Under the pieces are notes generated by a model. It was not told the origin of the DNA and did not search any database. It worked only from the letters and a program-made list of their open reading frames with translations. A stretch of DNA of 64,000 nucleotides from Streptomyces umbrinus (lineage in GTDB: Bacteria; Actinomycetota; Actinomycetes; Streptomycetales; Streptomycetaceae). Position numbers and translations under genes: made by a program. Positions 43,218-52,828 of this stretch are shown piece after piece; position 1 is the stretch's first letter, and every line of letters starts with the position of its first letter. The stretch is from positions 2,542,001 to 2,606,000 of the forward strand of contig NZ_JAUSZI010000002.1 of assembly GCF_030817415.1 (NCBI RefSeq), given 5' to 3'.

Positions 43218-44348
43218 TCAGCTGGCGTTGGCGAGTTGGGCGGCACGGCGCGCGGCGCCGTCCATGGTGGTGGCCTGCTGGACCAGGGGGTGTGCGCGCT
43301 CGTCGAGGATCGCCCGGCCGCGTACGGCGTTGTTCCCGTCGAGGCGGACGACCAGCGGCTTGGTCAGGTGGACGGATTCCAGGGCCTGCACGATGCCGTC
43401 GGCGACCGCGTCGCAGGCGGTGATGCCGCCGAAGACGTTGACGAAGACGGACTTCACTGCCTGGTCGGAGAGGATGACGGAGAGGCCGTCGGCCATGATC
43501 TGGGCGGAGGCTCCGCCGCCGATGTCGAGGAAGTTGGCGGGGCGCGCGCCGCAGCCGGCGACCACGTCGAGGGTCGACATGACGAGTCCGGCGCCGTTGC
43601 CGATGATGCCGACCTCGCCGTCCAGCTTCACGTAGTTGAGGTTCTTGGCGGCGGCCGCCGCCTCCAGCGGGTCGTCGTGCGTGGACTCCTGGTCGCCCCA
43701 ACGCGCCTGCCGGAAGCGGGCGTTGTCGTCGAGGGTGACCTTGCCGTCGAGGGCGAGGATCTGCCCCTGGGCGGTACGGACGAGGGGGTTCACCTCGACG
43801 AGTACGGCGTCCTCTCGGATCAGTACGTCCCAGAGCCTGACCAGGAGGTCGACGGTCTGCGGCGGCAGGCCCGCGGCGTCGGCGATCTCGGCCGCCTTCG
43901 CGGAGGTGACGCCCTCGGCGGGGTCGATGTGGACGCGCGCCACGGCGTCCGGCCGGGTGGCGGCGACCTCCTCGATGTCCATGCCGCCCTCGGCCGAGGC
44001 GATGGCGAGGAACCGGCCGGCGGCGCGGTCGAGTACGTAACTGACATAGAACTCGCTCTCGATGTCGACCGGTTGGGCCAGCATCACCTTGCCGACGGTG
44101 TGGCCCTTGATGTCCATACCGAGGATCTGGCGCGCCGTCAGTTCGGTGGCGGCGGGGTCCGCGGCGAGTTTCACACCGCCCGCCTTGCCGCGTCCGCCGG
44201 TCTTCACCTGTGCCTTGACGACGACGCGGCCACCGAGCCTGCGGGCGATCTCGCGTGCCTCCTTGGGTGAGTCCGTGACCTCCGCCCTCGGCACCAAAAT
44301 GCCGTGTTCCTCGAAGAGTTCCCTTGCCTGGTGCTCGAACAGGTCCAT
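43218..44348 (-). CDS. sucC: Succinyl-CoA synthetase-type beta subunit (second copy type)
   Basis: 376 residues, ATG preceded by GAGGGAG. The ATP-grasp N-terminus '[20 protein letters not shown]' and '[20 protein letters not shown]' is typical, as are '[20 protein letters not shown]', '[20 protein letters not shown]' and the CoA-ligase end '[20 protein letters not shown]' with '[12 protein letters not shown]'. The enzyme joins a dicarboxylate to CoA with NTP use. Divergent from oxc, with the 24-base inverted repeat between them. Confidence 0.92.
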   Translation of the reverse strand: MDLFEHQARELFEEHGILVPRAEVTDSPKEAREIARRLGGRVVVKAQVKTGGRGKAGGVKLAADPAATELTARQILGMDIKGHTVGKVMLAQPVDIESEFYVSYVLDRAAGRFLAIASAEGGMDIEEVAATRPDAVARVHIDPAEGVTSAKAAEIADAAGLPPQTVDLLVRLWDVLIREDAVLVEVNPLVRTAQGQILALDGKVTLDDNARFRQARWGDQESTHDDPLEAAAAAKNLNYVKLDGEVGIIGNGAGLVMSTLDVVAGCGARPANFLDIGGGASAQIMADGLSVILSDQAVKSVFVNVFGGITACDAVADGIVQALESVHLTKPLVVRLDGNNAVRGRAILDERAHPLVQQATTMDGAARRAAQLANAS

Positions 44349-44416
44349 CTCGGCTCCCTCTTAAAAGTGCCGCACGCCCCCTGGACACCACCCACTGGAT
44401 GCGGGATAACAAGCTT

Positions 44417-44440
44417 CATACAGTATTCGTCGACTGTATG
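44417..44440. promoter_or_regulatory. Inverted-repeat operator between sucC and oxc
   Basis: CATACAGT-N8-ACTGTATG, a perfect 8-bp inverted repeat, lies in the divergent intergenic region 69 bases before sucC and 96 before oxc. The stretch 44405-44450 is AT-rich. Spacing and the GTAT half-sites suit a dimeric GntR-type (FCD) regulator. No regulator gene is adjacent, so its identity is unknown. Confidence 0.6.
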
Positions 44441-44535
44441 CAATGTACCGCGACGGCATCCACGAACAGTGCGCGCACCACGTCTGAGCTGCACTTCCGC
44501 GCGCCCAATCCCCTACGAAGGGACAGGACTTCGCC

Positions 44536-46221
44536 ATGCCCGACGACAACAGCCAGAACCTCATCTCCGGTGGGCACCTGGTCGCCAAGGCACTCAAAGC
44601 GGAGGGTGTGGAGGTCATCTACACGCTCTGCGGCGGCCACATCATCGACATCTACGACGGCTGCGTCGACGAAGGCATCGAGGTCGTCGACGTACGCCAT
44701 GAACAGGTCGCCGCCCACGCCGCCGACGGTTACGCGCGCATCACCGGCAAGCCCGGCTGCGCCGTCGTCACCGCCGGTCCCGGCACGACCGACGCCGTGA
44801 CGGGTGTCGCCAACGCCTTCCGCGCGGAGTCCCCGATGCTGCTGATCGGCGGCCAGGGGGCCCACACCCAGCACAAGATGGGGTCCCTGCAGGACCTGCC
44901 GCACGTCGACATGATGACGCCGATCACCAAGTTCGCGGCGACCGTGCCGGACACCGCGCGGGCCGCCGACATGGTGTCCATGGCGTTCCGCGAGTGCTAC
45001 CACGGGGCACCCGGCCCGTCCTTCCTGGAGATCCCGCGCGATGTCCTCGACGCCAAGGTGCCGGTCGAGAAGGCCAGGGTCCCCGCCGCCGGCCACTACC
45101 GGGCCTCGACCCGCTCGGCCGGTGACCCCGAGGCCATCGAGAAGCTCGCCGACCTCCTCGTGCACGCCGAGAAGCCCGCGATCCTGCTGGGCAGCCAGGT
45201 CTGGACGACCCGCGGCACCGAATCCGCCATCGACCTCGTACGCGCTCTCAACATCCCCGCCTACATGAACGGCGCCGGGCGCGGCACGCTGCCGCCCGGG
45301 GACCCGCACCACTTCCAGCTCTCGCGCCGGTACGCCTTCTCCAACGCCGACGTCATCGTCATCGTCGGTACGCCCTTCGACTTCCGCATGGGCTACGGGA
45401 AGCGGCTGTCACAGGACGCGACCGTCGTACAGATCGACCTCGACTACCGGACCGTCGGCAAGAACCGGGACATCGACCTCGGAATCGTCGGTGACGCGGG
45501 TCTGGTCCTGAAGTCGGTCACCGAGGCAGCCTCCGGACGCATCAACGGGGGCGCCTCGAAGCGCAAGGAGTGGCTCGACGAGCTGCGCGCCGCCGAGCAG
45601 ACCGCCATCGAGAAGCGGCTGCCGAACCTGAAGTCGAACGCCTCGCCCATCCACCCGTACCGCCTGGTCAGCGAGATCAACGACTTCCTCACCGAGGACT
45701 CCATCTACATCGGCGACGGCGGCGACATCGTCACCTTCTCCGGTCAGGTCGTGCAGCCCAAGTCGCCCGGGCACTGGATGGACCCGGGGCCGCTCGGCAC
45801 GCTCGGCGTCGGTGTCCCCTTCGTGCTCGCCGCCAAGAAGGCACGGCCCGACAAGGAGGTCGTCGCCCTCTTCGGAGACGGCGCCTTCTCCCTCACCGGC
45901 TGGGACTTCGAGACCCTCGTCCGCTACAACCTCCCGTTCGTCGGCATCGTCGGCAACAACTCCTCCATGAACCAGATCCGTTACGGCCAGGCCGCCAAGT
46001 ACGGCCTGGAGCGCGAGCGGGTCGGCAACACCCTCGGCGACGTCCACTACGACAAGTTCGCCCAGATGCTGGGCGGTTACGGCGAAGAGGTCCGCGACCC
46101 CGCCGACATCGCCCCCGCCCTCCAGCGCGCCCGCGAGTCGGGCAAGCCGTCACTGATCAACGTCTGGGTCGACCCGGACGCGTACGCCCCCGGAACCATG
46201 AACCAGACGATGTACAAGTGA
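44536..46221 (+). CDS. oxc: Thiamine-diphosphate enzyme, probable oxalyl-CoA decarboxylase
   Basis: 561 residues, ATG with a GAAGGGA site. The pyrimidine-binding domain contains the activating Glu in '[20 protein letters not shown]'. The central domain follows ('[19 protein letters not shown]'). The PP-binding domain carries the ThDP motif '[20 protein letters not shown]' to 'GNNSSMNQ'. The family includes acetolactate synthase and oxalyl-CoA decarboxylase. The formyl-CoA transferase immediately downstream and the oxalate/formate-type transporter favour oxalyl-CoA to formyl-CoA plus CO2. Sequence alone would allow a 2-hydroxyacyl-CoA lyase. Confidence 0.85.
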   Translation: MPDDNSQNLISGGHLVAKALKAEGVEVIYTLCGGHIIDIYDGCVDEGIEVVDVRHEQVAAHAADGYARITGKPGCAVVTAGPGTTDAVTGVANAFRAESPMLLIGGQGAHTQHKMGSLQDLPHVDMMTPITKFAATVPDTARAADMVSMAFRECYHGAPGPSFLEIPRDVLDAKVPVEKARVPAAGHYRASTRSAGDPEAIEKLADLLVHAEKPAILLGSQVWTTRGTESAIDLVRALNIPAYMNGAGRGTLPPGDPHHFQLSRRYAFSNADVIVIVGTPFDFRMGYGKRLSQDATVVQIDLDYRTVGKNRDIDLGIVGDAGLVLKSVTEAASGRINGGASKRKEWLDELRAAEQTAIEKRLPNLKSNASPIHPYRLVSEINDFLTEDSIYIGDGGDIVTFSGQVVQPKSPGHWMDPGPLGTLGVGVPFVLAAKKARPDKEVVALFGDGAFSLTGWDFETLVRYNLPFVGIVGNNSSMNQIRYGQAAKYGLERERVGNTLGDVHYDKFAQMLGGYGEEVRDPADIAPALQRARESGKPSLINVWVDPDAYAPGTMNQTMYK

Positions 46222-46231
46222 GGTGGAACCG

Positions 46232-47509
46232 TTGACAGCAACGACTGCGACGACACCGACGGCCTCGACGCCGACGACATCGACCAAGGCCCTCGAAGGC
46301 ATCCGCGTCCTCGACATGACGCACGTCCAGTCCGGTCCCTCCGCCACCCAGCTGCTCGCCTGGCTCGGCGCGGACGTCGTCAAGCTGGAGGCGCCGACCG
46401 GAGACATCACGCGCAAGCAGCTGCGCGATCTCCCGGACGTCGACTCCCTCTACTTCACGATGCTCAACTGCAACAAGCGGAGCATCACCCTCAACACCAA
46501 GACCGAGCGCGGCAAGGAGATCCTCACCGAGCTGATCCGGCGCTCCGACGTCATGGTCGAGAACTTCGGACCGGGCGCGGTCGACCGCATGGGGTTCACC
46601 TGGGACCGCATCCAGGAGATCAATCCGCGGATCGTCTATGCCTCCATCAAGGGGTTCGGGGACGGCCCGTACACCAACTTCAAGGCGTACGAGGTCGTCG
46701 CTCAGGCCATGGGCGGGTCGATGTCGACCACCGGCTTCGAGGACGGGCCGCCGCTGGCGACGGGGGCCCAGATCGGTGACTCGGGCACGGGCATCCACGC
46801 GGTGGCGGCGATCCTCGCCGCCCTGTTCCAGCGGGAGAACACGGGGCGCGGGCAGCGCGTGAACGTGGCGATGCAGCACGCCGTGCTGAATCTGTGCCGG
46901 GTGAAACTGCGGGACCAGCAGCGCCTCGGGCATGGACCGCTGGCTGAATATCCCAACGACGACTTCGGCGACGAGGTTCCCAGGTCGGGCAACGCGTCCG
47001 GCGGCGGTCAGCCCGGCTGGGCCGTCAAGTGCGCGCCGGGCGGCCCGAACGACTACGTGTACGTCATCGTGCAGCCCGTCGGCTGGAAGCCCATCACCGA
47101 GCTCATCGGGCGCCCCGAACTCGCGGACGCCCCCGAGTGGGCGACTCCGGAGGCCCGGCTCCCCCAGCTCACCAAGATGTTCCAGCTCATCGAGGAGTGG
47201 TCGTCCACGCTCCCCAAGTGGCAGGTCCTTGAGCAGCTCAACGCCCACAACATCCCCTGCGGTCCGATCCTCTCCACCAAGGAGATCATCGAGGACGAGT
47301 CGCTGGTCGCCAACGAGATGGTCGTGACGGTGCCGCACCCCGAACGGGGCGACTTCGTGACCGTGGGCAGCCCGCTGAAGCTCTCCGACTCCCCCGTGGA
47401 CGTGACCAGTTCGCCGCTGCTCGGCGAGCACAACGAAGAGGTGTACGTCGGCGAGCTCGGTCTCGGCGACGAGGAGCTGCGCCTGCTCAAGTCGAACGGA
47501 GTGATCTGA
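46232..47509 (+). CDS. frc: Formyl-CoA:oxalate CoA-transferase
   Basis: 425 residues if started at the TTG at 46232, favoured because GAGGTGG lies 5 bases upstream; the GTG at 46223 is nearer the oxc stop but has no site. Class III CoA-transferase features: '[20 protein letters not shown]', '[18 protein letters not shown]', the catalytic Asp of the family in '[19 protein letters not shown]', '[16 protein letters not shown]' and '[18 protein letters not shown]'. It moves CoA from formyl-CoA to oxalate, supplying oxc. It directly follows oxc by 10 bases. Confidence 0.93.
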   Translation: MTATTATTPTASTPTTSTKALEGIRVLDMTHVQSGPSATQLLAWLGADVVKLEAPTGDITRKQLRDLPDVDSLYFTMLNCNKRSITLNTKTERGKEILTELIRRSDVMVENFGPGAVDRMGFTWDRIQEINPRIVYASIKGFGDGPYTNFKAYEVVAQAMGGSMSTTGFEDGPPLATGAQIGDSGTGIHAVAAILAALFQRENTGRGQRVNVAMQHAVLNLCRVKLRDQQRLGHGPLAEYPNDDFGDEVPRSGNASGGGQPGWAVKCAPGGPNDYVYVIVQPVGWKPITELIGRPELADAPEWATPEARLPQLTKMFQLIEEWSSTLPKWQVLEQLNAHNIPCGPILSTKEIIEDESLVANEMVVTVPHPERGDFVTVGSPLKLSDSPVDVTSSPLLGEHNEEVYVGELGLGDEELRLLKSNGVI

Positions 47510-47512
47510 TTG

Positions 47513-49645
47513 ATGGCCGAAGACCGGGTGCTGAGGGTGCGTACGCTCCTCGAAGCCGTGCGGGCCGAGGGGCGGACTGCGCTGACCGCGCCCGAGGGCA
47601 AGGTGATCGCCGACGCGTACGCGATCGCGGTCCCCGGCGAGGAGCTGGCGACCGACGTCGACGAGGCGGTCTCGTACGCGGCGCGCTTCGGCGGGCCCGT
47701 CGTGATGAAGATCGTGTCCCCGGACATCCTCCACAAGACCGACGCCGGCGGCGTGATCGTCGGGGTGGAGGGCGCGACGGACGTACGCGCCGCCTTCCAC
47801 AAGATCATCGAGAACGCCCGGGCCTACGACGCCCAGGCCCGTATCGAGGGCGTACAGGTCCAGGAACTGCTCCCCAAGGGGCAGGAGGTCATCGTCGGCG
47901 CGGTGACCGATCCGACGTTCGGGAAGGTCGTGGCCTTCGGGCTCGGCGGTGTGCTCGTCGAGGTCCTCAAGGACGTCACGTTCCGGCTGGCGCCCGTGGA
48001 CGCGGACGAGGCGCTGTCGATGCTGGACTCGATCCGGGCCGCGGAGATCCTGCGCGGCGTGCGGGGCGCTCCGGCGGTGGACCGGTGGGCGATCGCCGAG
48101 CAGATCCGCCGGGTCTCCGAACTCGTCGCGGACTTCCCGGAGATCGCCGAGGTCGATCTCAACCCGGTGATCGCCACCCCGGAGGGAGCGGTGGCCGCGG
48201 ACATCCGGATCATCCTCGCCGAGGAGGTGGCCAAGCCCCGCCGCAAGTACACGCGCGACGAGATCCTCGTCTCGATGCGCCGGCTGATGCAGCCGTCGTC
48301 GGTGGCCGTGATCGGTGCCTCCAACGAGCAGGGCAAGATCGGTAATTCGGTCATGCGCAACCTCATCGACGGCGGTTTCTCCGGGGAGATCCACCCGGTG
48401 AACCCCAAGGCCGATGACATTCTGGGCCGCAAGGCGTACAAGAGTGTCACGGACATTCCCGGTGAGGTGGATGTGGCGGTCTTCGCTATTCCCGCCAAGT
48501 TCGTGGCCTCGGCCCTGGAGGAGGTGGGACGCAAGGGGATCCCCAACGCCGTCCTGATCCCCTCGGGGTTCGCGGAGACCGGTGAGCACGAACTGCAGGA
48601 CGAGATCGTGGCCATCGGCGAGCGCTACGGAGTCCGGCTGCTCGGGCCGAACATCTACGGCTACTACTCGACGTGGCAGGACCTGTGCGCCACGTTCTGC
48701 ACGCCGTACGACGTCAAGGGCGGCGTCGCGCTCACCTCGCAGTCCGGTGGCATAGGGATGGCCATCCTGGGCTTCGCGCGCACTACGAAGACAGGTGTTT
48801 CCGCGATCGTGGGGCTCGGCAACAAGTCGGACCTGGACGAGGACGACCTGCTGACCTGGTTCGGCGAGGACCCCAACACCAAGTGCATCGCCATGCACTT
48901 GGAGGACCTCAAGGACGGACGCGCCTTCGTGGAGGCCGCGCGGGCGACCGTCCCCAAGAAGCCGGTGGTCGTCCTGAAGGCGGGCCGTACGGCGGCCGGC
49001 GCCAAGGCCGCGGGCTCGCACACGGGCGCCCTCGCGGGCGACGACGCCGTGTACGAGGACATCCTGAAGCAGGCCGGTGTCATCAGGGCGCCCGGTCTGA
49101 ACGAAATGCTGGAGTACGCGCGCGGGTTGCCGGTGCTGCCGACTCCCCAGGGCGACAACATCGTGATCATCACGGGCGCCGGCGGCAGTGGCGTACTGCT
49201 GTCCGACGCGGTGACCGACAACAGCCTCTCCCTGATGGAGATCCCGCCGGACCTGGACGCGTCCTTCCGGAAGTTCATCCCGCCCTTCGGAGCGGCCGGC
49301 AACCCGGTGGACATCACGGGCGGCGAGCCGCCGTCGACGTACGAGGCGACGATCCGGCTCGGTCTGGAGGACCCCCGGATCCACTCGCTCGTCCTCGGCT
49401 ACTGGCACACCATCGTGACCCCTCCCATGGTCTTCGCCGAGCTCACCGCGCGCGTGGTGGCCGAATTCAGGGAGCGCGGGATCGAGAAGCCGGTCGTGGC
49501 GTCGCTCGCGGGCGACGTCGAGGTCGAGGAGGCCTGCCAGTACCTCTACGAACGCGGGGTCGTGGCGTACCCGTACACGACCGAGAAGCCGGTGGCCGTC
49601 CTCGGCGCGAAGTATCGCTGGGCGCGGGCGGCGGGGCTGCTGTGA
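47513..49645 (+). CDS. NDP-forming acyl-CoA ligase (acetate-CoA ligase family)
   Basis: 710 residues from the ATG at 47513, 3 bases after the frc stop; a TTG directly before it is possible. An ATP-grasp domain comes first (~20-230: 'VVMKIVSPDILHKTDAGGVI', 'FGKVVAFGLGGVLVEVLKDV'). A CoA-binding Rossmann domain follows ('VAVIGASNEQGKIGNSVMRN'), then succinyl-CoA-ligase-like domains with the phospho-His in 'AAGSHTGALAGDDAVYEDIL'. The enzyme couples CoA-thioester formation to ATP. In this operon it could activate oxalate or formate to prime the frc/oxc cycle. Substrate is inferred from context. Confidence 0.88.
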   Translation: MAEDRVLRVRTLLEAVRAEGRTALTAPEGKVIADAYAIAVPGEELATDVDEAVSYAARFGGPVVMKIVSPDILHKTDAGGVIVGVEGATDVRAAFHKIIENARAYDAQARIEGVQVQELLPKGQEVIVGAVTDPTFGKVVAFGLGGVLVEVLKDVTFRLAPVDADEALSMLDSIRAAEILRGVRGAPAVDRWAIAEQIRRVSELVADFPEIAEVDLNPVIATPEGAVAADIRIILAEEVAKPRRKYTRDEILVSMRRLMQPSSVAVIGASNEQGKIGNSVMRNLIDGGFSGEIHPVNPKADDILGRKAYKSVTDIPGEVDVAVFAIPAKFVASALEEVGRKGIPNAVLIPSGFAETGEHELQDEIVAIGERYGVRLLGPNIYGYYSTWQDLCATFCTPYDVKGGVALTSQSGGIGMAILGFARTTKTGVSAIVGLGNKSDLDEDDLLTWFGEDPNTKCIAMHLEDLKDGRAFVEAARATVPKKPVVVLKAGRTAAGAKAAGSHTGALAGDDAVYEDILKQAGVIRAPGLNEMLEYARGLPVLPTPQGDNIVIITGAGGSGVLLSDAVTDNSLSLMEIPPDLDASFRKFIPPFGAAGNPVDITGGEPPSTYEATIRLGLEDPRIHSLVLGYWHTIVTPPMVFAELTARVVAEFRERGIEKPVVASLAGDVEVEEACQYLYERGVVAYPYTTEKPVAVLGAKYRWARAAGLL

Positions 49646-49738
49646 TGCCACCGGCGTGCGGCGAACCGGCCGGGGGTCCGGGGGTTGTCCCCCGGGCGGG
49701 CCGCAGCTCGCTGGGCGCGGGCGGCGGGGCTGCTGTGA
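49615..49738. repeat. 31-bp perfect direct repeat duplicating the ligase gene's 3' end
   Basis: The 31 bases 49615-49645 (last codons plus stop of the acyl-CoA ligase, beginning TCGCTGGGCGCGGG and ending GGGCTGCTGTGA) recur exactly at 49708-49738, 93 bases downstream. A recent slippage or recombination product, with a hairpin between the copies. Confidence 0.85.
49678..49695 (+). terminator. Short GC hairpin between the direct repeats
   Basis: CCGGGGG-TTGT-CCCCCGG, a 7-bp stem with a 4-base loop 32 bases after the ligase stop. Confidence 0.55.
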
Positions 49739-49794
49739 CGCGGCGGCGCGTGGTGGGCGCTGTTGGGGGGCGGTTCATGACTTGACCCGGTGAA

Positions 49795-49827
49795 GGGGCG
49801 GGCCGACGGTGCGCGTCGGCCCGCCCC
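49795..49827 (+). terminator. Strong hairpin terminator after the oxc-frc-ligase operon
   Basis: 14-bp perfect stem GGGGCGGGCCGACG / CGTCGGCCCGCCCC with a 5-base loop. It separates the ligase gene from the transporter gene, which therefore probably has its own promoter between 49828 and 49903. Confidence 0.8.
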
Positions 49828-49903
49828 GGGACCCGTGCGCACACGAAAGGAATTGGACAGGGGGCGCTGGCCAGATCTTTCGACGCAAGGGGTGCTACGC
49901 GAC

Positions 49904-51292
49904 ATGACAACCACCGACTTCACGACACCCGTCCCCTACAGGGAGGTGACGGACCGCAACGGCCGCCTGTACCGGATCGGTGAGACCGACCGGGACATCA
50001 TGGGGCGACCACGCTGGACCATGGTGCTCTTCCCCTGGATGGGCATGATGGGCATCAGCTCCTCGGAGTACGCGTTCACATCCGCCGAGGACACCCTGCA
50101 CGAGGCCCACCTCTGGGACAGTGGGCACATCTTCTGGCTGATGGGCGTCTGGGTGTTCTTCCAGGCGGCCGTGGCCTTCCCGGCCGGCCAGCTGCGCGAG
50201 AGCGGAAAGCTGCCCGCGCGGTACGCCATGATGCTCGGCGCACTCGGCACGGTCCTGGGTTACATCTCCCTGGCGTACGCGCCGCACGTGATCGTCGCCT
50301 ACATAGGCTTCGGCATGTTCAGCGGCATCGGCGCCGGCCTCGTCTACGCGACCTGCGTGAACATGGTCGGCAAGTGGTATCCGGAGCGCAAGGGCGGCAA
50401 GACCGGCATGGTCAACGGCGGTTTCGCCTACGGCTCCGTGCCCTTCGTGTTCCTGTTCACCTCGTACATGGACCTGTCCAACTACGAGACCGTGCTGGTC
50501 ATGGTCGGCGTGATCTGCTGCACGGTCGTCGCCGTCGCCGGCTGGTTCTTCAAGGACCCGCCGAAGAACTGGTGGCCAGCGCACGTCGACCCGCTGAAGA
50601 CCTCCGACGACCCGCGGGTCGTGCGGGCACTGGCGAAGAACCCGCCGGCGGTCAAGCAGTACACACCGCGGGAGGCGGCCAGGACGCCCGTCCTGTGGAT
50701 GATGTGGTTCTGCCTGTTGTGCACGGCCGGTATCAACATCTTCGGCATCGCCATGCAGGTGCCGTTCGGAAAGGAGATGGGGTTCGCGGGCGGCATCGTG
50801 GCCACCGCGATGTCACTCAAGGCGATCGTCAACGGCACCGGACGTGGTGTCATCGGCTGGATCTCGGACCGCTACGGCCGCCGGAACACACTCGTCATCG
50901 TCTGTGTCGTCCTCGGCTGCTCGCAGTTCGGCGTGTTCCTCTCCGGGAACATGGGCTCGATGCCGTTCTTCCTGGTCTGCTCGATGGTCTCCGGCTTCGG
51001 CGGCGGCGCGATCTTCCCGCTCTTCGCGGCCATGACGGCGGACTACTTCGGTGAGAACAACAACGCCTCCAACTACGGCATGGTCTACAGCTCCAAGCTC
51101 ATCTCCGGTCTCGTCGGCTCCGGCGTGGGAGCCGTCGTCGTGAGCACCTGGGGCTACGGAGGCGCCTTCGCACTGGCAGGCGGCATCGGTCTCGGTTCCG
51201 CAGTCCTCGCGCTCTTCCTGCGCGCTCCCGGCCGCCCCAGTCCCAAGCGCGTCGTGCCCAACCCGCACCCGATCGGCGAGGAGATGGCCTGA
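49904..51292 (+). CDS. OFA-family MFS transporter, probable oxalate/formate antiporter
   Basis: 462 residues from the ATG at 49904. About 12 membrane segments ('WTMVLFPWMGMMGISSSEYA' start, 'GHIFWLMGVWVFFQAAVAF', 'MLGALGTVLGYISLAYA', later 'PFFLVCSMVSGFGGGAIFPL'). It has the OFA-type 'GFGMFSGIGAGLVYATCVNM' and a cytosolic signature 'GWISDRYGRRNTLVIVC'. Members exchange oxalate for formate, which fits the preceding oxc and frc exactly: oxalate in, formate out. Confidence 0.9.
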   Translation: MTTTDFTTPVPYREVTDRNGRLYRIGETDRDIMGRPRWTMVLFPWMGMMGISSSEYAFTSAEDTLHEAHLWDSGHIFWLMGVWVFFQAAVAFPAGQLRESGKLPARYAMMLGALGTVLGYISLAYAPHVIVAYIGFGMFSGIGAGLVYATCVNMVGKWYPERKGGKTGMVNGGFAYGSVPFVFLFTSYMDLSNYETVLVMVGVICCTVVAVAGWFFKDPPKNWWPAHVDPLKTSDDPRVVRALAKNPPAVKQYTPREAARTPVLWMMWFCLLCTAGINIFGIAMQVPFGKEMGFAGGIVATAMSLKAIVNGTGRGVIGWISDRYGRRNTLVIVCVVLGCSQFGVFLSGNMGSMPFFLVCSMVSGFGGGAIFPLFAAMTADYFGENNNASNYGMVYSSKLISGLVGSGVGAVVVSTWGYGGAFALAGGIGLGSAVLALFLRAPGRPSPKRVVPNPHPIGEEMA

Positions 51293-51432
51293 ACCGGTGA
51301 GGAGACGAATCGAGCCGGTGGGGGGATGCCCCCTCATGAACCCCGCGGTGCGGAACCGTCCCGCGCCGTGTCCGCCGCACACGTCCCCGACGCTCTAGAA
51401 CCTGCACGAACCGCTTCCGTCCTTGGAAACGC

Positions 51433-51474
51433 CGAACGGTCCTCCCCACGGCACCGCGTGGGGAGGACCGTTCG
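51433..51474. terminator. Bidirectional hairpin terminator
   Basis: 18-bp perfect stem with a 6-base loop (GCACCG); arms CGAACGGTCCTCCCCACG and CGTGGGGAGGACCGTTCG. It lies between the convergent transporter and isomerase-like genes. Confidence 0.9.
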
Positions 51475-51488
51475 CTGTGTGTCCGGGG

Positions 51489-52652
51489 TCAGTGGCGCCT
51501 TGCGCGGAGGGCCGCAAGGTTGTCGTAACTGATCTTGGCCTCGCGCAGCGACTGTGCGGGGTCGGTCGCACTGGGCGAGTTGTCGTCCTCGACCATCGGG
51601 TTGTGGTAGTTCCGCTCACCGACCCGCGAGAAGAACGTGGTGTAGTCGATGACGCCCGTTCCGAAGGGCACCATGTCGTAGCCCATGCCGTTGGTGGTGC
51701 TCACGACACCGTCCTTGGCGTGGAACAGCGGGTAGCGCTTGTTGTTGCGGGCGACGAGCCCCGCCGGGTCGAAGACCTTCTCGCGGGTGGAGCCGTCGTG
51801 GGCGGTGTAGGTGTGGAACTTGTACTGGGCGACGTGCGCCCAGAAGATGTCCATCTCCAGCCAGACCAGCTTCGGGTCGGTGGCCTTGAGGAAGTACTCC
51901 AGCTTGCGGATGCCGGAGCTGCGGGTGGGCCGGCCCTGGGCGTCCAGCGGGCCTCCGTCGAGCAGGAAGCCGTAGGCGGAGTCGTGGTTGTGCGTGTACA
52001 GCTTGATGCCCTCGCGGCGGGCGATCCTGCCCAGCGCGTTCCACTTGTCGGCCGCCACGTCCCAGTCGGCCGGGTAGGAGCTGCCGGTGGGGTCGCCGCC
52101 GGTGCCCATGTGGTCCATGCCGATGATGTTGGCGATCTCCAGGTGCTTCTTGAAGTTGTCCAGGTCGGCGGTGGTCAGCGGCCAGGAGGACGGTATGAAG
52201 CCGTGGTTGCCCTGGGCGCGCAGGCCGTAGTCGTCGAGCCAGGAGCGCAGCAGCTTGGCGCCCGCGACGGACTCCAGGCTGGCGCCGCCGGACGCGTTGG
52301 CGTGCTGGTTGTAGCCGGCGAACTCCACCTGGCGGTATCCGTGGCGGGCCAGCTGCTTGAACACCTCGCGGAAGCCGGAGGGCAGGTCCGAGGCGAGCGG
52401 GTCGCGGGCCGTGGCGTCGCGGACGGTGTAGAGGATGATGCCGCGCTTGCCCGGCGGAACGAGGACGTGACCGCGGCCGTGGTCGTGGCCTCTGCCCCGG
52501 TCCTGGGCCAGGGCTGGTGAGGCGCCCAGCACCGGGGCGGCTATCGCCCCGGCGGCGACGGCGGTGCACGTGCTGAGGAAGCGGCGGCGGTTGACGCCGA
52601 GCGCGCGACGCAGGGCGTCGCCGGATCCGGATTCGTCGTTGAACGCGGTCAC
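51489..52652 (-). CDS. Tat-exported sugar phosphate isomerase/epimerase-like protein
   Basis: 387 residues, GTG start. The N-terminus has a twin-arginine signal ('NRRRFLSTCTAVAAGAIAAP', then 'ALAQD'). The mature part is a xylose-isomerase-like TIM barrel ('FKQLARHGYRQVEFAGYNQH', 'YGLRAQGNHGFIPSSW', 'IKLYTHNHDSAYGF', 'LVWLEMDIFWAHVA') with His, Glu and Asp at positions expected to bind a divalent metal. Extracytoplasmic sugar metabolism is likely. It is the only gene between the transporter terminator and the ebo-type operon. Confidence 0.87.
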   Translation of the reverse strand: MTAFNDESGSGDALRRALGVNRRRFLSTCTAVAAGAIAAPVLGASPALAQDRGRGHDHGRGHVLVPPGKRGIILYTVRDATARDPLASDLPSGFREVFKQLARHGYRQVEFAGYNQHANASGGASLESVAGAKLLRSWLDDYGLRAQGNHGFIPSSWPLTTADLDNFKKHLEIANIIGMDHMGTGGDPTGSSYPADWDVAADKWNALGRIARREGIKLYTHNHDSAYGFLLDGGPLDAQGRPTRSSGIRKLEYFLKATDPKLVWLEMDIFWAHVAQYKFHTYTAHDGSTREKVFDPAGLVARNNKRYPLFHAKDGVVSTTNGMGYDMVPFGTGVIDYTTFFSRVGERNYHNPMVEDDNSPSATDPAQSLREAKISYDNLAALRARRH

Positions 52653-52766
52653 GGTGTCTCTCTTTCGGGTAGGGGCCCACCGTGTTCGGCAGGGGCCCAG
52701 CCATGTCCGTCAGGTGTCCGGCTGTGACGGGTGCCGTGCGGTACGCCGGTTATCCACAGGCCGAAC

Positions 52767-52779
52767 GCACTGTCAGTGC
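52767..52779. promoter_or_regulatory. Small inverted repeat upstream of the Tat-exported protein
   Basis: GCACTG-T-CAGTGC, a perfect 6-bp inverted repeat, lies 115 bases upstream of the GTG at 52652 in the only intergenic region that can hold its promoter. Possible operator, low confidence. Confidence 0.3.
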
Positions 52780-52828
52780 CGTGTGTTTCACTTTTCGTGA
52801 TCGCCCGTCCGGTCGCTCCCAGGTGCAG

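Noticed and set aside
43218..44348. sucC/sucD as the housekeeping TCA-cycle enzyme
   Set aside because: Possible in principle, but the divergent oxalate cluster, shared operator and genomic setting argue for a specialised paralogue. I keep the family name without claiming the TCA role.
46157..49651. A 1164-codon minus-strand open frame
   Set aside because: It is the antisense of frc and the acyl-CoA ligase, whose products are clear. The antisense product is low-complexity His/Arg/Asp/Val-rich, as expected from high-GC shadow frames.
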